DNA of 14,474 nt from Acidimicrobiia bacterium (GTDB lineage: Bacteria > Actinomycetota > Acidimicrobiia > IMCC26256 > PALSA-555). Below, piece by piece: positions 6,108 through 13,409 of the stretch. Location: the NCBI GenBank assembly GCA_022865365.1, contig JALHSW010000598.1, positions 1-14,474 of the forward strand. Reading direction: 5' to 3'. The notes beneath the pieces were generated by a model, which saw nothing but the letters and a program-made list of their open reading frames with translations, was not told the DNA's origin and made no database searches. Positions within the stretch are counted from its first letter, which is position 1. Each line of letters opens with the position of its first letter. Both the position numbers and the translations under genes were made by a program.

Positions 6108-6772
6108 CTGCATTGGCCCCGGGTCTCGCCGAGTTGGAGGCCGTCAACGCCGACCTCGAGCAGCGACCCGCGACCGCGGCCATCGAGTGGGCTCACGAGC
6201 GCTTCGGCGACGGTCTCCTGCTCGCGGCGTCGTTCCAGGACTGCGTACTGATCGATCTCGCGTCGCAGGTCGCACCGGGCATCGAGGTCGTGTTCCTCGA
6301 CACCCAGTACCACTTCGCCGAGACGCTCTGGTACGTCGAGCAGGTCCGGGCGCGCTATGACCTCAACCTCCGTGCGCTCGAGCCCGACGTCCCGCGCGAC
6401 GATCGCTGGCTCGCCGATCCCGACGCCTGCTGCCGGGTGCGCAAGGTCGAACCGATGGCCCGCGCGCTCGAAGGCAAGGACGCCTGGATGACCGGGCTCC
6501 GGCGGGCCGAGACCGCATCGCGGGTCTCGACCCCGGTCGTGCACTACGACATCGCCCGAGACCTCGTGAAGGTGAACCCCATCGCGACGTGGACCGACAC
6601 CGATGTCGCGGGCTACACCGCCGAGCGAGAGCTGCCGGTTCACCCCTTGGCCGACAAGGGCTACGAGTCGATAGGTTGCTGGCCGTGCACGCGCCCGGTC
6701 GAGGAGGGTGACGACCCCCGGGGCGGCCGCTGGGCCGACTTCGACAAGCGGGAGTGCGGTCTTCACACCTGA
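6104..6772 (+). CDS. cysH: Assimilatory adenylyl-sulfate/phosphoadenylyl-sulfate reductase
   Basis: Reduces activated sulfate (APS or PAPS) to sulfite using thioredoxin, supplying the sulfite reductase encoded just upstream. In the 222-aa product, SFQD (43-46) lies in the PP-loop nucleotide site. CC (C109, C110) and CxxC (C192, C195 in GCWPC) are the four ligands of the [4Fe-4S] cluster that marks the bacterial and plant APS-reductase type. The catalytic cysteine is C218 in the C-terminal ECGLHT. Cluster-containing enzymes usually prefer APS, so EC 1.8.4.10 is more likely than 1.8.4.8. The ATG at 6104 overlaps the reductase stop (ATGA), implying translational coupling; GTG 6095 in the same frame is the alternative. 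ATP sulfurylase genes (cysD, cysN) are not in the window. Confidence 0.94.
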   Translation: MTALAPGLAELEAVNADLEQRPATAAIEWAHERFGDGLLLAASFQDCVLIDLASQVAPGIEVVFLDTQYHFAETLWYVEQVRARYDLNLRALEPDVPRDDRWLADPDACCRVRKVEPMARALEGKDAWMTGLRRAETASRVSTPVVHYDIARDLVKVNPIATWTDTDVAGYTAERELPVHPLADKGYESIGCWPCTRPVEEGDDPRGGRWADFDKRECGLHT

Positions 6773-6837
6773 GGCACGCCGAATCGGCCGCGTCGTCACA
6801 TGACCGTGACAACATCGCCATCGTGGGAGCATCAGGT

Positions 6838-7608
6838 ATGACAGTCCACGACGTCGCCCAGCGCGGGTTCGCCACCGGTGCCGCCGCGTACGCGCGGGCT
6901 CGTCCCTCCTATCCGCCCGACGCCGTCGCGTGGCTCGTCGAGCACTGCGATATCCACCCGGGTGCACGTGTCTGCGACCTCGCGGCCGGCACGGGGATCC
7001 TGACCCGCCTCCTCACACCCACGGGCGCAGCCGTCATCGCCGTCGAACCGGTAGACGAGATGCGCACCGTGCTGGAGGCGGCCCTCCCCGACGTTCCGGC
7101 GCTCGCCGCGACCGCGGAGGCGCTGCCGTTCGCGGATGGCTCGCTCGACGCGGTGACCGTCGCCCAGGCGTTCCACTGGTTCGACTCGGTGCGCGCCTTC
7201 GACGAGCCCAGGCGCGTGCTGCGCTCCGGCGGCCGCCTGGCACTGGTCTGGAACGCTCGGGACCGGTCGGTCGACTGGGTGGACCAGCTGTGGTCGATCA
7301 TGGACCGCGTCGAGAAGCGCGCACCGTGGCGCGATGACGAGCGGGGGAGCGACTCTGCCCTCGGAGAGCGGCGTGGCTTCGGCCCGCTGCACGAAGCGAC
7401 CTTCCACCACAGCCAGGTTCTCTCCCCCGACGCCGTCGTCGCCCGGTTCGCATCGGTGAGCCACGTGGCGGTGCTGCCCGAGATCGAACGCGCCGCCGTG
7501 TTCGACGAGATCCGCCGCCTGCTCGCGGTGAACCCCCAGACCGCCGGGCGCGCCGAGCTGGCGATCCCCTACCGCGTCGACGCCTACTGGTGCGAGCGGC
7601 TCCCGTGA
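6838..7608 (+). CDS. Class I SAM-dependent methyltransferase, type 11-like
   Basis: Transfers a methyl group from S-adenosylmethionine to an unidentified acceptor. The product is 256 aa with a Rossmann-type fold: an N-terminal segment FATGAAAYARARPSYPP (11-27), glycine-rich motif I VCDLAAGTG (45-53), acidic E70 at the end of the second strand, and AFHWFD (111-116) in the post-motif region. FHWF is typical of a broad methyltransferase subfamily of mostly unknown substrate. ATG 6838 is chosen because GGGAG lies 8 bases upstream; a frame opening at 6754 would overlap cysH and add residues outside the fold. It follows cysH by 65 bp and its stop overlaps the murT start (GTGA). It may therefore be co-expressed with either module, and a link to peptidoglycan or lipid II is only a contextual guess. 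Confidence 0.82.
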   Translation: MTVHDVAQRGFATGAAAYARARPSYPPDAVAWLVEHCDIHPGARVCDLAAGTGILTRLLTPTGAAVIAVEPVDEMRTVLEAALPDVPALAATAEALPFADGSLDAVTVAQAFHWFDSVRAFDEPRRVLRSGGRLALVWNARDRSVDWVDQLWSIMDRVEKRAPWRDDERGSDSALGERRGFGPLHEATFHHSQVLSPDAVVARFASVSHVAVLPEIERAAVFDEIRRLLAVNPQTAGRAELAIPYRVDAYWCERLP

Positions 7609-8852
7609 GTCGCCGCACGGTGCGCACGCGCCTCGCGGTCGGCGCGGGCCGAGCCGCCGGACTCGCGTCGCGCCTCACGGGCCGGGGCCAGGGCGCCACG
7701 ATCAGCGGGCGCGTCATGAACCTGATCTCGCCCGATCTCCTCGCGGAGCTCGCGGCCGATCAACAGGTCGTGCTCGTGTCGGCCACGAACGGCAAGACGA
7801 CGACGACGCGACTCCTCGCGGCTGCACTCGAAGCTGCCGGCTCCGAAGAGGCCGGGCGCCTGGTCGTCAGCAACTCGACGGGCGCCAACCTCACCTCCTG
7901 GATCGCTCCGACCCTCGCGAGCGCGAGTGGCACCGGGACTGCGGTGCTCGAGGTCGACGAGCGCGTGCTCCCCCGGGTCGTCGACCCCCTCGGCGCCGAG
8001 CTCCTGGTGCTCGGCAACCTCAGTCGCGACCAGCTCGACCGCTACGGCGAGGTGCATGCCGTCGGCGACAAGTGGCGCGCAGTAGCCGAAGCCCACCCTG
8101 ACCTGGCCATCGTGGCCAACGCCTCGGACCCACACGTCGTCTGGGCGGCCGGCCCCGCCAAGGTCACGTGGGTTGCACTCGGGCTGCGCTGGCGCCAGGA
8201 CGCGGCGACGTGCCCTTCGTGCGGCGCCCTGCTCGACTGGTCGGCCGATCGCTTCGACTGTCGTGCGTGTGGCTTCGCCCAGCCCGACGCCGTCCATCGC
8301 CTGACCGACGACGGCCTCATCGTCGACGGCCGTACCGTGGCGCTCGACCTCGCGCTCCCAGGCGAGTGGAATCGCTACAACGCCGCGCTCGCCATCGTCG
8401 CCGCGTCCACACATTTCGGAATTCCGCCAGAGGTCGCGGCCGCGGCGATGGCCGCGGTTCGCTCGGTGGCCGGACGCTTCATGCGCATCCCCCTCGGCGA
8501 CGGGCGCGACGCGACCGTGATCCTGGCGAAGAACCCGGCGGGCTGGACCGAGGCGTTGCGCCACGTCGCCGACCACGCCGACGCCGGCGTCGTCATCGCG
8601 GTGAACGCGCACATTGCCGACGGCAAGGACCCGTCGTGGCTCTGGGACGTGCCCTACGAGTGGCTCGCCGGCCATCCGAGCGCAGCAGCCGGCGAGCGCC
8701 GCCTCGATGTCGCAGTGCGGCTCCGGTACGCCGAAGTCGAGCACGTCGTCGAACCCGACCCGATCGTCGCGGCCCGCGCCCTCGCGAGCGACGACGTGAA
8801 CATCATCGCGTCCTACACGCAGTTCTCCGCGCTGTACCGGAAGCACCGATGA
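7605..8852 (+). CDS. murT: Lipid II isoglutaminyl synthase, Mur-ligase-like subunit MurT
   Basis: With GatD, converts the alpha-carboxyl of the D-glutamate in lipid II to an amide (D-isoglutamine) using ATP and glutamine-derived ammonia. The 415-aa product has the Mur-ligase P-loop ATNGKTTT (60-67), a family-specific NSTGANL motif shortly after, and the zinc-ribbon insertion of MurT with CxxC pairs C203/C206 and C219/C222. A C-terminal DUF1727-type domain includes ADGKDPSWLWD (D339, D342, D348), where the catalytic aspartate of the family lies. The start GTG 7605 gives a GTGA overlap with the methyltransferase stop; GTG 7590 is a less likely alternative. The stop overlaps gatD by ATGA, matching the obligate MurT-GatD complex. 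Zn-ribbon and DUF1727 assignment is family knowledge; the residues are seen. Confidence 0.95.
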   Translation: MSRRTVRTRLAVGAGRAAGLASRLTGRGQGATISGRVMNLISPDLLAELAADQQVVLVSATNGKTTTTRLLAAALEAAGSEEAGRLVVSNSTGANLTSWIAPTLASASGTGTAVLEVDERVLPRVVDPLGAELLVLGNLSRDQLDRYGEVHAVGDKWRAVAEAHPDLAIVANASDPHVVWAAGPAKVTWVALGLRWRQDAATCPSCGALLDWSADRFDCRACGFAQPDAVHRLTDDGLIVDGRTVALDLALPGEWNRYNAALAIVAASTHFGIPPEVAAAAMAAVRSVAGRFMRIPLGDGRDATVILAKNPAGWTEALRHVADHADAGVVIAVNAHIADGKDPSWLWDVPYEWLAGHPSAAAGERRLDVAVRLRYAEVEHVVEPDPIVAARALASDDVNIIASYTQFSALYRKHR

Positions 8853-9646
8853 GCGCGCGAGCGTCCGCCGTGCGCATCGGCCTCGTCTACCCCGAGCTGC
8901 TCGGGACCTACGGGGATCGGGGCAACGCGATCGTGCTGGTCGAGCGCTGCCGGTGGCGCGGCATCCCGGCCGAGCTCGTCGAGGTGCGCGCCGACGAGCC
9001 GATCCCCGATTCCCTCGACGTCTACCTCTTCGGTGGTGGCGAAGATGACCCGCAGCTGATGGCCGCCGACGGCATGCTGGCCTCGCGCGAGGCCATCGTG
9101 CGCGCCCACGCCGGTGGCGCCGCGGTGCTCGCGGTGTGCGCAGGGTTCCAGCTCGTCGGGCATCGCTACGAAGCCGCCGACGGCGCGGTGCTCGAGGGCA
9201 TCGGCCTCATCGACATGATCACCCGGCCCGGACCCGACCGGCTGATCGGCGAGGTGGTGGTCGAGCCGAGCGCATCGGCGTACTGGGGTGCGTCGGGCCC
9301 GCCGCCGCGACTCACCGGATTCGAGAACCACGGCGGTCGGACCACGCTCGGCTCCGACGTGGAGCCGCTCGGTCGCGTGATCGCGGGCGGGGGGAACGGC
9401 GACGGAGCCGGGGGCGACGGTGCGCTGGCTGAAAGGTTCGTCGGCACCTACCTCCACGGTCCGGTGCTGCCCCGCAACCCCGAGCTGGCCGATCGGCTGC
9501 TGGAGTGGGTCGTCGCTCCGACCGGGGGGCGATTGCCGGAGCTCCCCTCGCCGCTCGAGGAGTCCCTGCGAGCGGAGCGGCTGAGGGTCGCCTCCGCGGG
9601 CAGGCTGCGCTCCTGGTACCAGGCCCGGCGACTCGCGCGGGGATGA
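8849..9646 (+). CDS. gatD: Lipid II isoglutaminyl synthase, glutamine amidotransferase subunit GatD
   Basis: Hydrolyses glutamine and delivers ammonia to MurT for amidation of the peptidoglycan stem peptide. The 265-aa class I (CobB/CobQ-like) glutaminase has GTYGDRGN near the N-terminus (19-26), the nucleophile C97 in AVCAGFQL, and the general-base His H203 in GTYLHGPVLPRNP. The ATG at 8849 overlaps the murT stop (ATGA), which sets the start; longer upstream readings in this frame run through murT and are not real. A glycine-rich loop at 180-191, just before the His motif, looks like an insertion. The C-terminal tail is rich in Arg and Glu. The stop codon lies in the first unit of an 8-bp-period ATGA array. 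Confidence 0.95.
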   Translation: MSARASAVRIGLVYPELLGTYGDRGNAIVLVERCRWRGIPAELVEVRADEPIPDSLDVYLFGGGEDDPQLMAADGMLASREAIVRAHAGGAAVLAVCAGFQLVGHRYEAADGAVLEGIGLIDMITRPGPDRLIGEVVVEPSASAYWGASGPPPRLTGFENHGGRTTLGSDVEPLGRVIAGGGNGDGAGGDGALAERFVGTYLHGPVLPRNPELADRLLEWVVAPTGGRLPELPSPLEESLRAERLRVASAGRLRSWYQARRLARG

Positions 9647-9690
9647 CCTGATGAGCCGATGAGTTCATGAGCGAATGAGTTCATGAGCGC
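9643..9690 (+). repeat. Six ATGA tetramers at exact 8-bp period at the gatD end
   Basis: ATGA occurs at 9643, 9651, 9659, 9667, 9675 and 9683, each followed by four less conserved bases. The last four units form two 16-bp copies sharing ATGAGTTCATGAGCG (9659-9673 and 9675-9689). The first ATGA contains the gatD stop codon. It looks like slippage of an octamer in a convergent intergenic gap. Each unit offers an ATG and a TGA, but no reading frame of useful length follows, so coding is unlikely. Confidence 0.75.
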
Positions 9691-9698
9691 GGAAGCCT

Positions 9699-9724
9699 GA
9701 TTCACCCTCTTGCACTAGGGAATC
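9699..9724. terminator. Weak bulged hairpin between convergent gatD and ispG
   Basis: GATT (9699-9702) and CCCT (9705-9708) pair with AGGG (9717-9720) and AATC (9721-9724). This gives an 8-bp stem with a two-base CA bulge and an 8-base loop. It sits in the 100-bp convergent gap where transcripts from both sides should end. The stem is modest and no U-run follows, so this is a low-confidence terminator candidate. Confidence 0.25.
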
Positions 9725-9746
9725 CGGGCGACGGGCTCGACTCAGG

Positions 9747-10973
9747 TCACGCGTCTTCGGCGACCTGCTCGTCCGCAACCTGGCGGATCTTGGCGATCTT
9801 CTCGGCCGAGTGGTTGGCGTCGGTCCCCTGGATCTGGAGCAGCTCGTCCCGGGCCTCGGCTGCGATGCGCTCGGCGTCGACGTCGCGGTCGGCGAGCACG
9901 GCATCGATGCCTTCGGCCACGATCCGCTGCGCCGCCTCGACCAGCGCGTCGACCATCTCGGCCTCCGGGACCACCCGAACGACCTGGCCCTTCACGAAGA
10001 GGTGACCCTTCCCGCGCCCTGCCGCGATGCCGAGGTCGGCTTCGCGCGCCTCTCCGGGCCCGTTCACGACACATCCCATCACGGCCACCTGAATCGGGAT
10101 GTTGAGTGACTCGAGGGCTGCCTGCGCGGCGCTCGCGACGGCGATCACATCGACCTCGGCCCGCCCGCAGCTCGGACACGCGATGAGGTCGAGGCCCTTG
10201 CGCTCGCGCAGGCCCAACGCCTCGAGGAGCGTTCGTCCGGCCCGCGCCTCCTCGACGGGATCGGCCGTCAGCGAGAATCGGATCGTGTCGCCGATGCCCT
10301 CGGCGAGCAGCGTGCCAATCCCCGCGGTCGACTTCACGAGGCCTGCGGGCGGCGGACCGGCCTCGGTGACCCCGAGATGGAGCGGGTGGTCGACGGTCTC
10401 GGACAGGAGCCGATACGCGTCGATCATGAGCGCGACGTTCGACGCCTTCACCGAGATCTTCACGTCGTCGAAGTCGACCTCGCGAAAGTACGCGAGCTCG
10501 CGCACTGCCGACTCGACCAAGGCTTCGGGCGTCGCACCGCCGTGGCGCTCGGCAATTCCGGGGTCGAGGCTCCCGGCGTTCACGCCGATGCGGATCGCGA
10601 GGCCACGGTCCCGAGCCTCGGTCGCGACCGCCTTGATGTGCTGGGGCTTGCGGATATTGCCCGGGTTGAGGCGCAGCGCGTGCACCCCGGCCTCCATGGC
10701 TGCGAGCGCGAGCCGGTACTGGAAGTGGATGTCGGCGACGATCGGGACCGGTGATCGAGGCACGATCTGGGCCAGGCCCTCTGCCGCCTCCTCGTCGTTG
10801 CAGGTACACCGCACGATGTCGCATCCCGCAGCGGCGAGCGCGTAGATCTGGCTCAGGGTTCCGTCGACGTCGGCCGTCTTGGTGGTGGTCATCGACTGGA
10901 TCGACACCGGAGCGTCCCCGCCCACGGCCACCTTGCCGACCTGTACCTGACGGGTCTTTCTGCGCTCGATCAT
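9747..10973 (-). CDS. ispG: 4-hydroxy-3-methylbut-2-en-1-yl diphosphate synthase
   Basis: Converts 2-C-methyl-D-erythritol 2,4-cyclodiphosphate to HMBPP in the MEP isoprenoid pathway, using a [4Fe-4S] cluster and reduced flavodoxin or ferredoxin. In the 408-aa product the TIM-barrel half covers about 1-260. The cluster site has C266 and C269 (CPSCGR), C301 (GCVVNGPGE) and the Glu ligand E308. The segments VRCTCND (54-60) and LRLNPGNI (100-107) are also family hallmarks. A charged tail from about 360, containing NHSAEKIAKIRQ, extends beyond the usual 350-390 aa. The ATG at 10973 has TAGGCT 7 bases upstream, with the purine-rich GGGATCG between, so it may be leaderless. dxr of the same pathway lies two genes upstream. 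Confidence 0.96.
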   Translation of the reverse strand: MIERRKTRQVQVGKVAVGGDAPVSIQSMTTTKTADVDGTLSQIYALAAAGCDIVRCTCNDEEAAEGLAQIVPRSPVPIVADIHFQYRLALAAMEAGVHALRLNPGNIRKPQHIKAVATEARDRGLAIRIGVNAGSLDPGIAERHGGATPEALVESAVRELAYFREVDFDDVKISVKASNVALMIDAYRLLSETVDHPLHLGVTEAGPPPAGLVKSTAGIGTLLAEGIGDTIRFSLTADPVEEARAGRTLLEALGLRERKGLDLIACPSCGRAEVDVIAVASAAQAALESLNIPIQVAVMGCVVNGPGEAREADLGIAAGRGKGHLFVKGQVVRVVPEAEMVDALVEAAQRIVAEGIDAVLADRDVDAERIAAEARDELLQIQGTDANHSAEKIAKIRQVADEQVAEDA

Positions 10974-10980
10974 CGATCCC

Positions 10981-10986
10981 AGCCTA
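10981..10986 (-). promoter_or_regulatory. Probable -10 box of ispG
   Basis: On the minus strand TAGGCT precedes the ispG ATG by 7 bases, matching the leaderless TANNNT spacing seen for proS and the reductase leader. It gives ispG its own promoter within the 82-bp gap after rseP. A clear -35 element is not visible. Confidence 0.45.
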
Positions 10987-11055
10987 CGGGTGACGGCCCA
11001 CCTGCCTCACTCCGGCGGTGTGGAGATGTGGTGCAGCCTCCTTGCGCGTGCTGAT

Positions 11056-12279
11056 CTACTTCCCGACGGCCTGCTTGATGTCGAGGAACATCGCGCTGAG
11101 GCCGAGCGTGAGGAAGATTGCCAGGACGACGGCGGTCACCGGCATGAGCTTGCGGAAGTCGACGCGCACCTCCTTGCCCTTGACCTTCGACGCGGCCCAC
11201 TCGTAGATGACGACCGCAGCGTGGCCACCATCGAACGGCAGCAACGGGATCGTGTTGAAGAGCGCGAGGATGAGGCTGATGCCACCGAGCAGCCACAGCA
11301 ACGCCCACACGTTGCCGTCGATGATGGTCGAGCCTTCGTCGACGATCCCGATGAGCGAGCGTGGACGCTCGTCGGACGCCGCGGTGCCGGCCTTCGGTGC
11401 GCTCGACGTGAAGTTCTCCGAGTACTTCGCGACCCCTGACGGCGAGAACAGCCGACCGAAGCCTTCGACGGTGCCGGTCGTGATGTCGCCCATCGCGCCC
11501 AGCGACTCGGGGATCGCTTCGAGCACCCCGACGTCGCGGAACGACGTGGACGGACCGATCCCGAGGAAGCCCTGCCCGCCCTGCTCCTTGAGCGTGGCCT
11601 CGACGTCGAGGGTGAGCCCGTCGCGTAGCACGGCGAACGTGACGACCTTCCCACCGTTCTTCTCGATCGCGGCCTTGAGCTGGTCCCATCCGGTGACGGC
11701 GCGCCCGTTGACCCCGACGATCTTGTCGTCGGGTTGGAAGCCCGCTTCGGCCGCGGCAGAGCCATCCACGATGCGCGACACGGTGGTGCTCGGCCCTTCG
11801 GCCACGCGCCCCTGCCCGGCGATCACGACGAAGAAGAGAAGGAACGCGATGATCGCGTTCACCGTCACACCGGCCATCACCACGACAAGACGGTTCTTGG
11901 TGGAGCCGCGTCGGAACGTCCGGGGCTCGTCGGCCGGGTCGACGTCTTCGAGGTTGCTCATTCCCAGGATGCGCACATAGCCACCCGCAGGGATCGCCTT
12001 CACGCCGTACTCGGTCTCGCCGCGGCGGAACGACCACAGGCGAGGACCGAACCCGACGAAGAACTCCGACGCCTTCATCCCCGACTTGCGCGCCGCGACG
12101 AAGTGCCCGGCCTCGTGAAGCATCACCATGAGGATGATCCCGACGACGATGGCGAGCGCATCGCGGGTCGACGGTCGAAAGATCGCGAGGCCGATCAGGA
12201 AGGCGATCACGCCGACGAGGATGAGGGTGGCGCCCCGCCGATCAACGTCGACGGATGCTTCTTCCAGCGGATCCTTCAC
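11056..12279 (-). CDS. rseP: Site-2 (RIP) zinc metalloprotease, RseP family
   Basis: Membrane-embedded protease that cleaves substrates such as anti-sigma factors inside the bilayer. In the 407-aa product, hydrophobic segments lie at 16-36, 41-60, 131-155, 325-345 and 374-397. The zinc motif HEAGH (H55, E56, H59) lies in the second. The third metal ligand is D350 in NTIPLLPFDGGH. A single PDZ domain occupies about 160-245 (VDGSAAAEAGFQPDD, NGRAV), as in Gram-positive and actinobacterial members; E. coli RseP has two. The start GTG 12279 overlaps the dxr stop (GTGA), so translation is coupled. No sigma/anti-sigma pair is in the window, so the substrate is unknown. Confidence 0.94.
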   Translation of the reverse strand: MKDPLEEASVDVDRRGATLILVGVIAFLIGLAIFRPSTRDALAIVVGIILMVMLHEAGHFVAARKSGMKASEFFVGFGPRLWSFRRGETEYGVKAIPAGGYVRILGMSNLEDVDPADEPRTFRRGSTKNRLVVVMAGVTVNAIIAFLLFFVVIAGQGRVAEGPSTTVSRIVDGSAAAEAGFQPDDKIVGVNGRAVTGWDQLKAAIEKNGGKVVTFAVLRDGLTLDVEATLKEQGGQGFLGIGPSTSFRDVGVLEAIPESLGAMGDITTGTVEGFGRLFSPSGVAKYSENFTSSAPKAGTAASDERPRSLIGIVDEGSTIIDGNVWALLWLLGGISLILALFNTIPLLPFDGGHAAVVIYEWAASKVKGKEVRVDFRKLMPVTAVVLAIFLTLGLSAMFLDIKQAVGK

Positions 12280-13409
12280 GCGGCCCTTCCGAGGCGCTCG
12301 ACGACTGCCCGGGCCCGCTCGCGCGCGAACCCGTCAGCTTCGAGAACGTCTGCAACGTCCCGAACGTTCCCGGCCGCGCCGCCCTCGACCACATCTCCGA
12401 CCACTTCGGCGTTCACGTCGCCGATCGCCACCCAGGGGATCCGCCGCTCGAGGAACGCCTCGACGGCCACCTCGTTGGCACCCGAGAGCACCGCCGGAGC
12501 CCCGGCCCCCGTGCGTCCGGCGTCATACGCCAGCGCCAGGCACGGGAAGGCGCTCAGATCGGGGGTCTCGAAGGTGAGGGATCCGAGGGTCGACCAGTCG
12601 ATCGCGCCGAAGGGCTCGTCGAGGCGATCGGGTGCGCCGAGCGCAAGACCGATCGGGAGGCGCATGTCGGGCATCGAGAGCTGGGCGATCACCGCGCCGT
12701 CACAGAACTCCACCATGCCGTGGACCACGGATTGCGGGTGCACCACCACCGAGACCTGGTCGTAGTCGACGTCGAAGAGCTCGTGGGCCTCGATCACCTC
12801 GAGGCCCTTGTTCATCAGGGTCGACGAGTCGATCGTGATCTTCGCACCCATGGTCCAGGTCGGGTGCTTCAGGGCATCCTCGACCGTGACCGACACGAGC
12901 TCGTCGCGTGTCCGGCCGCGGAACGGTCCGCCGCTCGCGGTGAGGATGAGCGTGCGGACCTCGCGCCGCTCGCCACCGCGCAGCGCCTGGTAGAGCGCCG
13001 AGTGCTCGGAGTCGACCGGAATGATCTCGCCACCGCCGCGCTCGCGCGCCGCGCGCACGACAGGACCGCCGGCAATCAGGCTCTCCTTGTTCGCCAGCGC
13101 GAGGCGCTTCCCGGCTTCGAGCGCCGCGATCGTCGCGGGGAGTCCGGCGAAGCCCACGACCGCATTGAGCACGACGTCGGCTTCGGGGAGCGCGGCGAGG
13201 CCGGCCAGCGCGCCGCCGTCGTCGAGACCGGAGCGGGCCCGGTCGGCCGGGACCCCGAACTCCGCCGCCTGCGCTGCGAGCAGGTCGGTGTTGCGCCCGG
13301 CGGCGAGGGCGACGACCTCGTAGTCGTCGCGGTGGCTCCGGACTACATCGAGGGCCTGCGTACCGACCGACCCGGTCGACCCGAGGACCGCGACGCGTCG
13401 GCGGCTCAC
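12276..13409 (-). CDS. dxr: 1-deoxy-D-xylulose 5-phosphate reductoisomerase
   Basis: Rearranges and reduces DXP to 2-C-methyl-D-erythritol 4-phosphate with NADPH and a divalent metal; the first committed MEP step and the target of fosmidomycin. In the 377-aa product, the NADPH loop is GSTGSVG (10-16), with ANKESLI (106-112). The metal ligands are D133 and E135 in PVDSEHSALYQ and E204 in NKGLEVIEAHELF. The flexible active-site loop contains KHPTWTMG (181-188), and HPQSVVHG lies at 224-231. The start GTG 13409 overlaps the cdsA stop (GTGA). The frame stays open further upstream through cdsA, but those residues are out-of-frame cdsA and not part of the protein. Its product feeds ispG two genes downstream after three intervening enzymes encoded elsewhere. 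Confidence 0.96.
   Translation of the reverse strand: MSRRRVAVLGSTGSVGTQALDVVRSHRDDYEVVALAAGRNTDLLAAQAAEFGVPADRARSGLDDGGALAGLAALPEADVVLNAVVGFAGLPATIAALEAGKRLALANKESLIAGGPVVRAARERGGGEIIPVDSEHSALYQALRGGERREVRTLILTASGGPFRGRTRDELVSVTVEDALKHPTWTMGAKITIDSSTLMNKGLEVIEAHELFDVDYDQVSVVVHPQSVVHGMVEFCDGAVIAQLSMPDMRLPIGLALGAPDRLDEPFGAIDWSTLGSLTFETPDLSAFPCLALAYDAGRTGAGAPAVLSGANEVAVEAFLERRIPWVAIGDVNAEVVGDVVEGGAAGNVRDVADVLEADGFARERARAVVERLGRAA

Noticed and set aside
4167..6113. 648-codon open frame on the minus strand opposite the sulfite reductase
   Set aside because: It mirrors the reductase codon by codon, as expected in GC-rich DNA, and its product is low-complexity Arg/Glu/Val-rich with no recognisable motif. 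The plus-strand gene has full catalytic motifs.
6795..6810. GTCAC-N6-GTGAC inverted repeat between cysH and the methyltransferase
   Set aside because: Only 5 bp per arm and the orientation is opposite to the CRP-type GTGA-N6-TCAC site. Too weak to call an operator or terminator.
6754..6837. Upstream extension of the methyltransferase frame overlapping cysH
   Set aside because: The extra residues show no family similarity, and ATG 6838 has a GGGAG at good spacing.
7584..8846. 420-codon minus-strand frame opposite murT
   Set aside because: Same mirror effect; the murT frame has a P-loop, a zinc ribbon and coupled neighbours.
11037..11043. Perfect AAGGAGG ribosome-binding sequence on the minus strand in the rseP-ispG gap
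   Set aside because: No start codon lies 4-15 bases downstream, and the next short frame (GTG to TAG) has only eight codons. It is 60 or more bases from ispG, so it is likely chance.
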